From Thermococcus sp. (GTDB taxonomy: Archaea; Methanobacteriota_B; Thermococci; Thermococcales; Thermococcaceae): a stretch of DNA of 64,000 nucleotides. The stretch is from assembly GCA_027075325.1 (NCBI GenBank), contig JALTBN010000091.1:104592-168591 (forward strand), written 5' to 3'. The position numbers and the translations under genes were made by a program. The notes beneath the pieces are model-generated. The model saw only the letters and a program-made list of their open reading frames with translations. It had not been told where the DNA came from and ran no database searches. This document shows positions 51,991 to 59,094 of this stretch, in pieces. Every line of letters starts with the position of its first letter. Position 1 is the stretch's first letter.

Positions 51991-54291
51991 TCAGGAGAGA
52001 GGAATCTCTTCATCGCCCCGTTTCTTCTTCTCGGCGGACTTATTAACTTTGAGGCCCGGTCTGGCTTTCTCCAGTTCCTCAAGAACGGCCTCGTAGAGCC
52101 ATTCGTTCCCCCTGAGGTGCTCCCTCGCGGCCGCAAAGTACTCGCTCCCGTTCTCTCCTCTCAGCTCCCTTATCGCCCCCAGAAAGATGTAGCCCGACCA
52201 GCCCAGTGGATAACCCGTTGAGTGCGCCATCCTGATAAGCTCCTTAGCGTCCTCCTCAGCCTCGTCGAGCCTTTCAAGGGCGATGAGAGAGACGCAGCGG
52301 TAGGCGATGGAGTCAACGGCCCGCCTGTAGTTCCTTATCCTCCTGAAGTAGTCCACGGCCCTGGTGGCACTTTCAACGGCTTTCCCGTACCTTCCCATGC
52401 CGTAGTACGCCTTCGCCAGCTCCATGTAGGAGGTGTGCTCCAGGAACTTCATTCCATAGGCCTTTGCAAGTTTGAGGGCCTGAGTGTAGTACTCGGCCGC
52501 CCTTTCCCTCTCTTCCATCTCGGAGTATATGTCGCCTATGTGGAGGAGCACAAGGGGCTCCCCCTCTACGTCCCCCAGCTCCTTAACGATTTCAAGCTCC
52601 CGAAGCGCGCTCTCAAGGGCTTCCTGCAGGTTGTCCCTGTAGAACTCGTATTTCGTCCTCTCAATGTGGTAGGAGAGCCACGTGTACGGGTAATCAAGCT
52701 CCTCCGCGATAACCTTCAGCGCCTTCAGCTTCTCCCCGGCGCACTCCATTTCGCCCAGCTCGATGCAAACGTCAACCAGGAGGCTCTCGACCTCTCCCCG
52801 GAGGAACCCCTCCAGTTTGGACTCCACCTCCAGCCACAGCCTCTTCGCCTTCTCAAACAGGCCCCTCTGGAAGTACACCATGCCCATCTCGAGCTTTACC
52901 GCGGGCTCTTCTGAGAGGGGGGAGAGGACCCGCAGGTACGCCTTTGGAAAGTCAGTTACCACCTGTTTCATCTTCCGTACCCTGAGGGTCACGAGCTTCC
53001 TGACCCTTTCGCGGTCCCCTGAGGCGATGGCGTACTTCATCGCCCTGAGGAAGTCCGCGGGGGACTCTTTTCTGGCCAGGTAGTCGGAGTATCTGCTGTA
53101 ATACTGCCCTCCGTCCACGTTTGAGACCTCCCTCACAAAGCCCCTCAGGAGCTCGTGGATCGAGTACCGGTCGCCCTTCCTCTCGACCAGCCCCCTCCTG
53201 AGGAGGGAGTACAAAACGGAGAACGCGTTTTTCTTTCCGTAGAGGGATTTGAGGCCCTCGTATTCTACGGGCTCATCGAAGAGGCCCAGGATAGAGAGCA
53301 TCAGCCTCTCGTCTTCGCTCAATTCCTTGTAGACCTCCCCAAAGAGGAAGTCGAAGAGGTTTTCCTGCCTCTTTTCCCGGATCTGGCTTTCCACAAGAAG
53401 ATTCAACGCCAGGGGGTGCCCTAGGGTCAGCTCGTAAAGGCCCGCGAACTCCTCGGGTTTTATGTTCTTCCCCTTCAGCCTCGCGAGTTCGTACGCTTCT
53501 TCCGGCTTCAGCCCCCTGAGCTGGAGGTACGTAACCCCCTCCGTTCCGAGGTTTGGCTTTACCCTCGTCGTCACGACTATCCTGCCCTCTTCCATCCGCC
53601 CGGCCAAGTAGGAGAGCATCCTGTAGACTCTCTCATCGCCGCACTTGTGGAGGTCGTCCAGGACGAAAGTGCTTCCGGTCGCCTCAAGTCCGGCCCTTAC
53701 CAGCTCGAAAACGTCCCCCTCTTCCCTCCCCCCGCTCCTAAGGTACTCGGTCAGTTCACTCCACCCGAGGGAGTTGAAGAAGAGGCCGAGCTGCCAGGCA
53801 AGGTAGTAAAGGTCCTCAAGGCCGGTGAAGGAGTACCAGCGGGCCGATGGGAAAGCTCTGGCCGCTAGGGAGGTTTTCCCTATTCCGGCCATCCCGTATA
53901 TCACCACTATCCCCTTAGAACTTGAAAGGAGGGCGAGCTCTTCTTTTCTCCCCACGAAGTTCTCTACGTGGGGCGCGCCTCTGGGCTTTAAAAGGGTCTC
54001 TTCGGACTTTTCTTCTCCCATCTGGACCATGATCTCTCCGGGTCTCAGCTCCAGTTTTATCTCGCCCGCCCTGAGGGAGTAGACCTTAACGTTCCTGTCC
54101 CCAACGCGAACCCAGCGGCCCTCCACGATCCCGAGCTTCTCAAGCCGTTTTAACCTCCGGGAAACGTCGGTCTCGTCCTTCTGGAGTATCCTGGCCAGCT
54201 CCCTGGGATGAAACGACCCCGATCTAAGCAGGGCCAGTATCTGAAGGTTGGTCTCGTTTGACAGTGCCTTCAGCAGGGGGTGGACTTTCAT
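51991..54291 (-). CDS. STAND-type regulator: HTH, NB-ARC ATPase, TPR repeats
   Basis: A 766-residue signal-transduction ATPase. Residues 1-75 are an ArsR-like winged helix (HPRELARILQKDETDVSRRLKRLEKLG). About 110-300 is an NB-ARC/STAND NTPase with Walker A GMAGIGKTS (133-141), Walker B FVLDDLH (209-215), sensor TTR (241-243) and the GHPLAL motif (291-296). A winged-helix and superhelical arm follow, with TPR-like repeats from about 430 to 740. This is the MalT/AfsR-like plan, with the DNA-binding domain at the N-terminus. TATAAATA (about 54325-54332 on the minus strand) predicts a very short 5' leader. Ligand and targets unknown. Confidence 0.85.
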   Translation of the reverse strand: MKVHPLLKALSNETNLQILALLRSGSFHPRELARILQKDETDVSRRLKRLEKLGIVEGRWVRVGDRNVKVYSLRAGEIKLELRPGEIMVQMGEEKSEETLLKPRGAPHVENFVGRKEELALLSSSKGIVVIYGMAGIGKTSLAARAFPSARWYSFTGLEDLYYLAWQLGLFFNSLGWSELTEYLRSGGREEGDVFELVRAGLEATGSTFVLDDLHKCGDERVYRMLSYLAGRMEEGRIVVTTRVKPNLGTEGVTYLQLRGLKPEEAYELARLKGKNIKPEEFAGLYELTLGHPLALNLLVESQIREKRQENLFDFLFGEVYKELSEDERLMLSILGLFDEPVEYEGLKSLYGKKNAFSVLYSLLRRGLVERKGDRYSIHELLRGFVREVSNVDGGQYYSRYSDYLARKESPADFLRAMKYAIASGDRERVRKLVTLRVRKMKQVVTDFPKAYLRVLSPLSEEPAVKLEMGMVYFQRGLFEKAKRLWLEVESKLEGFLRGEVESLLVDVCIELGEMECAGEKLKALKVIAEELDYPYTWLSYHIERTKYEFYRDNLQEALESALRELEIVKELGDVEGEPLVLLHIGDIYSEMEERERAAEYYTQALKLAKAYGMKFLEHTSYMELAKAYYGMGRYGKAVESATRAVDYFRRIRNYRRAVDSIAYRCVSLIALERLDEAEEDAKELIRMAHSTGYPLGWSGYIFLGAIRELRGENGSEYFAAAREHLRGNEWLYEAVLEELEKARPGLKVNKSAEKKKRGDEEIPLS

Positions 54292-54357
54292 GGTTGGTTC
54301 TTCGTCGTGGAACTATTTATACCTGTCTAGCTGCAGAAAGAGCGGAAAAATAAAAGG

Positions 54358-54504
54358 CTACCTTACCCTCCTCTCAAGCGCCCCCTGTATCTGGCTCATC
54401 AGGTAGGTCTCCTCAGCCCTCAGCACCTTGATCACGGTTTCCCTGTCTATCCCGGTGTTCCTGGCAATGTAGTCAATGAGTTCCTGCCTGAGCTCCCGTA
54501 TCAT
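54358..54504 (-). CDS. Small helical protein, 48 codons
   Basis: A 48-residue helical protein (MIRELRQELIDYIARNTG...) whose ATG overlaps the previous stop by one base (TGATG) and is preceded by GGGGAGGGTG inside the upstream gene. No family recognised. Strong ribosome site and overlap support a real third gene in the transglutaminase operon. A longer frame reading upstream from 54861 runs across the neighbour in another frame and is spurious. Confidence 0.6.
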   Translation of the reverse strand: MIRELRQELIDYIARNTGIDRETVIKVLRAEETYLMSQIQGALERRVR

Positions 54505-55130
54505 CACCCTCCCCTCTTCAGGGGGACGTTCAGCAGGATGAGCCCTATGATGGAAGCCCCCGCGAGGAGGAGGTAGACCGTGCCCCCTCTCCCCCCTCCG
54601 CTTGGAAGCTCGTACCGTATCATACCGTTCTCGACCCGGATGTTCTTGGCTCCCCTGGGCAGGACGACGGTTGCCGTCTCCATAAGGCGGCCCTGGCCGT
54701 TGAAAATGGGCTGCACTGCCGTCAACACCAGCGTGTTCCCGTTGGTGCTCGACAGGGTCACGTCCTTTTCCCCGAGGTCGAGCTCCCAGTAGGAGCCCCT
54801 GTAGACGGCTGCCCCGAGCATGGTGTAGGTCGCCTTTATCACGTTGTTGGAGTCGTCCCACTCTATCCTCATCCCGCTGTACTGCACGTCGCTCCTCTTG
54901 TTCTCGAACTCCCTCTTCAGCATGTAGGTCGTCGGGTAGGCCTGCTTCATCTGGAGGTAGAGGTTGGGCGTGAACTTCCAGAGCTCTGTAACGCGCGCGT
55001 TGCCGACGTCATCAACCGTGACCTTCATGGTACCGTCTATCTTGTACTCCTCGATCTTTATCTCCTGGGCCAGGGCGAGGGGCGAAACGAAGAGTCCGAA
55101 CAGCAACAGGACAAGTAAGATCCTCCTCAT
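54504..55130 (-). CDS. Secreted membrane-anchored protein of unknown function
   Basis: A 208-residue protein with a signal peptide (1-21, ending in ALAQ), a beta-rich extracellular domain (about 22-175) and a C-terminal membrane helix (about 184-201, VYLLLAGASIIGLILLNV) followed by KRGG. No known family recognised. It starts 3 bases after the transglutaminase-like gene stops, so the two are co-translated and probably act together outside the cell. Confidence 0.75.
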   Translation of the reverse strand: MRRILLVLLLFGLFVSPLALAQEIKIEEYKIDGTMKVTVDDVGNARVTELWKFTPNLYLQMKQAYPTTYMLKREFENKRSDVQYSGMRIEWDDSNNVIKATYTMLGAAVYRGSYWELDLGEKDVTLSSTNGNTLVLTAVQPIFNGQGRLMETATVVLPRGAKNIRVENGMIRYELPSGGGRGGTVYLLLAGASIIGLILLNVPLKRGG

Positions 55131-55133
55131 CGC

Positions 55134-56747
55134 TCATCCCTCCAGAGTGAAGGTGCCGACTATGGTCTCACCGAGCTGGTTGTAGTCCGCGTTGTTCTTG
55201 GGGAAGTCGTAGATGACCGCGTAGCCTATTCCGCCTGCCGTGAAGTACCTGGCAACTGCGGCGTAATCCCCTGCCTCCGAGGATAGGGAGTACATCACCG
55301 CGTACACGGTCATGCCCGCTATCTGCCCCTGTACCTCCTGCCTGGCGTTCACCTGTATCCCGCCGTTGGCCAGACTGCCCTCGAAGGCGTTCACCATGTC
55401 CTCTACGCTGGCCCCCTGCTGGTAGAGGATCATAAACTCGAACTGCTCGTCAGGGCTGAGCATGTAAACGTAGTAGCCTCCGTAGTCCTGCGGTGCCTCC
55501 CATCCGGCCGGGTACTGGAAGGAGAAGTAGTTTCCGTTGTAGGTGTTCCACTGCCCTTGGTTTCCACCGTTGCCTCCTCCGTTGTTCCCTCCGTTGTTGC
55601 CGCCTGTGTTCCCGCCGTTATTTCCGCCTCCGTTTCCTCCTGCTCCCTGCAGGCTTATTCCCCACTTGCTCAGCACGTCCGCCGGGAGCGCGGGGAGCTC
55701 GGGGGGAACTATTCCCTCACTGTGAAGCTCGGCTATGTCTATTATCGTGTGCGGGCCGCCCATCGCTTTCTGCCAAGTGTTTACTCCCGCCTGAACTGCC
55801 TCCTGGAAGGAAATGCCGTCGTTTATTGCCGTGGCCTCAACGGGGATTATCGTCCCGCTTGGGAGCTCGATGAGGGGGAAAGCGTGCCCCGGAATGAGAA
55901 CTATGTAAGCCTTTAACCCCTGGGACATCGCCAGCGAAGCGAACCAGACTGCCAGGTCTATGCACGTCCCGCTCTTGTCCCTGATTACATCGCGCGGGTA
56001 CATTATATGTTCAGCGAACTTTCCGGTCCAGTAATCAGACGCCTCCGTCTTGTATGAGAAGCCGTTTCTAACTGCCAGCTCCCAGATCCCGCTGAGGCTC
56101 TTTATGGCTTCATCGTCGCTCAAACTGGCCCTTGCCCCACCTGCAAGCTTGTTGCCCATGTCCGCGAACTCCCTCACGACGGGGTCGCTCGGGGTAACCC
56201 ACGCCGCCAGAAATGGGATGTTGCTGAAGGTGTCGTAGAAGCTCCCGGTGCTCTCCTCCGGGCTGAGCGATGAGAACACGAAGTCGTTGATCCCCAGTAC
56301 CTTTATCGGCTTCGTTGTCGTCTCCTCGTGCGTCTTTCCCCCGGACTCGTAGCTTATCTTGATCCGCAGGTTCGAGGGCGTGGCCGAGCTCAGCTTTGTA
56401 ACATCGCTCGATATTATCGGGTAATACAGATCGACGACCGTCCCGTTGGCCGGGATCATCGGGTACTCCTTCGAGGTCTCGGAGGCGTAGTTGTCTATCG
56501 AATAGCTTATCCTCACTTTTTCCAGGGGGCCGTCCCCGGAGTTGTGGATGACCACCTTCCCCACCCAGAATCCCAGCTCGGGGTTGCCGTAGACCTTGTA
56601 GACCCCCGACATTATCTCGTCCTTCGTGTAGATGGTGTACTGGAGCTTGCCCTTTCCTCCTCCGCCTCCGAAGGCTCCGGCGTAGCCGATCAGGGAAACG
56701 ACCAGCAGCAAAATTAAAATCCCAGAACCTATCACCTTGGAGTTCAT
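55134..56747 (-). CDS. Secreted transglutaminase-like protein
   Basis: A 537-residue exported protein. Signal peptide/hydrophobic segment (about 5-26); Ig-like N-terminal domain (about 35-155); transglutaminase/papain-like core (about 200-330) with the catalytic Cys near 262 in DKSGTCIDL and His near 288 in PGHAFPLIE; a Gly/Asn-rich linker (about 367-396, low-complexity GGNNGG units); and a C-terminal domain (about 400-537) of the PsbP/DcrB-like type (YFSFQYPAGWEAP). It may act as a protease or crosslinker at the surface. ATG 56747 follows GAGGTGAG. Confidence 0.82.
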   Translation of the reverse strand: MNSKVIGSGILILLLVVSLIGYAGAFGGGGGKGKLQYTIYTKDEIMSGVYKVYGNPELGFWVGKVVIHNSGDGPLEKVRISYSIDNYASETSKEYPMIPANGTVVDLYYPIISSDVTKLSSATPSNLRIKISYESGGKTHEETTTKPIKVLGINDFVFSSLSPEESTGSFYDTFSNIPFLAAWVTPSDPVVREFADMGNKLAGGARASLSDDEAIKSLSGIWELAVRNGFSYKTEASDYWTGKFAEHIMYPRDVIRDKSGTCIDLAVWFASLAMSQGLKAYIVLIPGHAFPLIELPSGTIIPVEATAINDGISFQEAVQAGVNTWQKAMGGPHTIIDIAELHSEGIVPPELPALPADVLSKWGISLQGAGGNGGGNNGGNTGGNNGGNNGGGNGGNQGQWNTYNGNYFSFQYPAGWEAPQDYGGYYVYMLSPDEQFEFMILYQQGASVEDMVNAFEGSLANGGIQVNARQEVQGQIAGMTVYAVMYSLSSEAGDYAAVARYFTAGGIGYAVIYDFPKNNADYNQLGETIVGTFTLEG

Positions 56748-56866
56748 AGACTCACCTCGGTCTAGAATAGGGCCTCCCAATACTTACGGGGTGGGTTTGA
56801 CGAAAAACATCAAACCCGGTGGGTGGCTTTATAAGCCCTACCACCGAGTAGGGTTAGGTGACCCAA

Positions 56867-57919
56867 ATGAAGACCGAACGCGCGAAGGAGATACTCCTTC
56901 AGCTTTTGAAAATCCCCTCGCCCTCTGGTATGGAAGACAGGATAATGCTCCACATCATGGAGTTCCTCCACAGGCTCGACTACGATGTCCACATCGAGAG
57001 CGATGGCGAAATTATAGACCTCGTCGTCAACCCCGATGCCGATCTCTTCTACGAGGTTCACGTTGATACGATTCCAATCCGTGCCGAACCCTTCGTCAGG
57101 GGCAACATAATCTACGGAACCGGCTCAAGCGACATCAAGGGCGGCGCTGCCGCGATACTCCTCATGATGGAGAGCCTGAAGAAAGAGGGAAAGGACCTCA
57201 ACGTTGGCGTCGTCTTCGTCAGCGACGAGGAGCTTGGCGGCCGCGGAAGCGCCCTCTTCATGGAGCGTTACAGGCCCAAGATGGCCGTTGTTCTTGAGCC
57301 GACCGACTTAGAGGTTCACATTGCCCACGCGGGCAATATCGAAGCTTATTTCGAGGTTGATGGCAAGGAGGCCCACGGGGCCTGCCCGGAGAGCGGCGTC
57401 AACGCGATAGAAGAAACTTACAAGATGCTGGAAGAGATGAAGAAGCTCGAGCCGTTCAAGCAGAAGGGCAAGTACTTCGATCCGCACATTGGAATACAGG
57501 AACTCGTCTGCGAGAACCCCGTCTACCTAATCCCCGCCCTCTGCAAGGGAAGGCTTGAGGCCAGACTCCTCCCAGACCAGGAGGTTGAAGACATACTCGA
57601 TCTGCTCGACCCGATATTCGACGAGTACACGCTGAAGTACGAGTACACAGAGATATGGGACGGCTACGAGCTTGATGAGAGTGAGGAAATAGTCCAGCTT
57701 GCCAAGAAAGCGATGGAGAAGACAGAGGTAGACGAGTTTGGCGGCATGAGGAGCTGGACGGACGCGATAAACTTCATGTACAACGGGACGAAAACCATAG
57801 TCTTCGGCCCCGGCAACCTCGACATCTCGCACACGAAGAACGAGCACATCGACGTCAGGGACGTCGTTACCGCGAGCGAGTTCCTCAAGGTTCTCAACGA
57901 CCTCTACGGCGGCGAGTGA
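56867..57919 (+). CDS. M20-family metallopeptidase/deacetylase (LysK/ArgE-like)
   Basis: A 350-residue M20 enzyme with the metal-binding motifs YEVHVDTI, GTGSSDIKGG, SDEELGGRG (catalytic Glu pair) and a C-terminal SHTKNEH. It resembles the amino-acyl carrier-dependent LysK deacetylase and acetylornithine deacetylases; no lysine or arginine genes are adjacent, so substrate is uncertain. ATG 56867 follows GGTGA at good spacing. A TATA box, CTTTATAAG, lies at about 56827-56835. Confidence 0.85.
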   Translation: MKTERAKEILLQLLKIPSPSGMEDRIMLHIMEFLHRLDYDVHIESDGEIIDLVVNPDADLFYEVHVDTIPIRAEPFVRGNIIYGTGSSDIKGGAAAILLMMESLKKEGKDLNVGVVFVSDEELGGRGSALFMERYRPKMAVVLEPTDLEVHIAHAGNIEAYFEVDGKEAHGACPESGVNAIEETYKMLEEMKKLEPFKQKGKYFDPHIGIQELVCENPVYLIPALCKGRLEARLLPDQEVEDILDLLDPIFDEYTLKYEYTEIWDGYELDESEEIVQLAKKAMEKTEVDEFGGMRSWTDAINFMYNGTKTIVFGPGNLDISHTKNEHIDVRDVVTASEFLKVLNDLYGGE

Positions 57920-57974
57920 GGGCAAGCCTTATTAGGTGGAACCCTCCACCAGTTACTGGTGGGTGGTTTGCCAC

Positions 57975-59027
57975 TCAGAAACGGAGGGCTCTCTCTATGA
58001 CGGGGTCTGTTATCCGGTACTCGTTTCCCCTCTTTTCTATGTAGCCATAGCGGACGAGATTCTTTACCTCAGTGTAGAGAGTCCCCTTGTTGATCTCCCG
58101 CCCCTCTATCCTCTCAATGTATTCCTTTATTGCCCTCCACGAGCGGTAGCCTTCAGCAACGGCCGCCACGATGCGGAGATACCTTGGCGAGTACCGCGAA
58201 AGCTCGTCTATTATGTCCCTTTTTGCCCTCTGGAAGACCTCTTCAATTGCAGTCGTGTGGTCCCTCCCCCTGTACCTCATCCACCCGTATTCTCTAAGCC
58301 ACCCAACGATGCCGTCAAGTGCCTCAACAGCACTTTCCAGCTCCCGCTCCGGAACCTTCATCCCGAGCTCTTCAAAACCTCTCCTCAGGTAGAGAAGGCT
58401 TTCACCCCTGCTGAAGCGCTCGAGGTGTATTATCTCGTGCTCCCTTTTGTAGAGGGGGGAGTGCCTGTCGTTGAACCCCAAAAATTCCTCGAGTATCTGA
58501 ACTTCCGATCCCGTTAGGATTACGGTTATGTTCTCGTAGCCATCGTTTAGGGATGCAAGGAGAGCCGTGTAGTCGTAGTTTGAATACCTCAGGTACTGGG
58601 CCTCATCGAAGACAAGGATCGTCCTTTCCCCAGAGCTTTCTATGTCATCCAAGAGGTCTATCAGGTCGTATTCCAGCTCCTTGAACTCCACGCCTATTCC
58701 TCCTATTCTGAGGCCATTCAAGGACTTCAGGAGCTTCATCACGGGCGCGTAGCTTTTTCGTGAGGCTAATCCCCTAACCATCTCCTTCTTGAGTACTTCG
58801 GGAGATATGGTCCTGTGAACACTCCACAGCTTTCTCACATCGATGTAGGCTCCGGGGAGATCGACCTCGTTGAGAAGAACCTTGACCAATGTGGTTTTGC
58901 CAACCCTTCTGATCCCGGTGAGGGCGATCAGGGGGACTCCGTCATTGAGGGCTCTAATTAGCTGGTTGAACTCATAGTCCCTGTCGAAGATTTCCTGTTT
59001 TGATTTCTTGATCCTACCAAACAGCAT
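57975..59027 (-). CDS. Archaeal AAA-type ATPase (PF01637-like)
   Basis: A 350-residue archaeal STAND/AAA ATPase. Walker A is TGIRRVGKTTLVK (near residue 38), Walker B ILVFDEAQYLRY, with sensor TGSEVQILEEF; the C-terminal third is a winged helix (ALVEAEGYRSWRAIKEY-type through NLVRYGYIEKRGNEYRITDP). Such ATPases are numerous in Thermococcales and of unknown role. ATG 59027 is chosen with GGGGTG 4 bases upstream. A perfect palindrome spans the base just upstream. Confidence 0.83.
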   Translation of the reverse strand: MLFGRIKKSKQEIFDRDYEFNQLIRALNDGVPLIALTGIRRVGKTTLVKVLLNEVDLPGAYIDVRKLWSVHRTISPEVLKKEMVRGLASRKSYAPVMKLLKSLNGLRIGGIGVEFKELEYDLIDLLDDIESSGERTILVFDEAQYLRYSNYDYTALLASLNDGYENITVILTGSEVQILEEFLGFNDRHSPLYKREHEIIHLERFSRGESLLYLRRGFEELGMKVPERELESAVEALDGIVGWLREYGWMRYRGRDHTTAIEEVFQRAKRDIIDELSRYSPRYLRIVAAVAEGYRSWRAIKEYIERIEGREINKGTLYTEVKNLVRYGYIEKRGNEYRITDPVIERALRF

Positions 59028-59033
59028 ATGACA

Positions 59034-59050
59034 CCCCATACTGTATGGGG
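59034..59050. promoter_or_regulatory. 17-base perfect palindrome at the ATPase start
   Basis: CCCCATAC-T-GTATGGGG lies 7-23 bases upstream of the ATPase ATG (59027, minus strand). A TATA-like TTAAATAC (minus strand, about 59059-59066) predicts transcription starting inside it. It contains the GGGG core of the ribosome site, so it could be an autoregulatory operator or, as RNA, a hairpin that hides the ribosome site. Confidence 0.55.
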
Positions 59051-59094
59051 GGTGCCGACGTATTTAAGCATTGTTGCTCTGGGATGATAATGAG

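Noticed and set aside
55560..55645. Possible CRISPR-like or tandem DNA repeat (GTTGTTCCC/CCGTTGTT units)
   Set aside because: It is the coding DNA for a Gly/Asn-rich linker in the transglutaminase-like protein.
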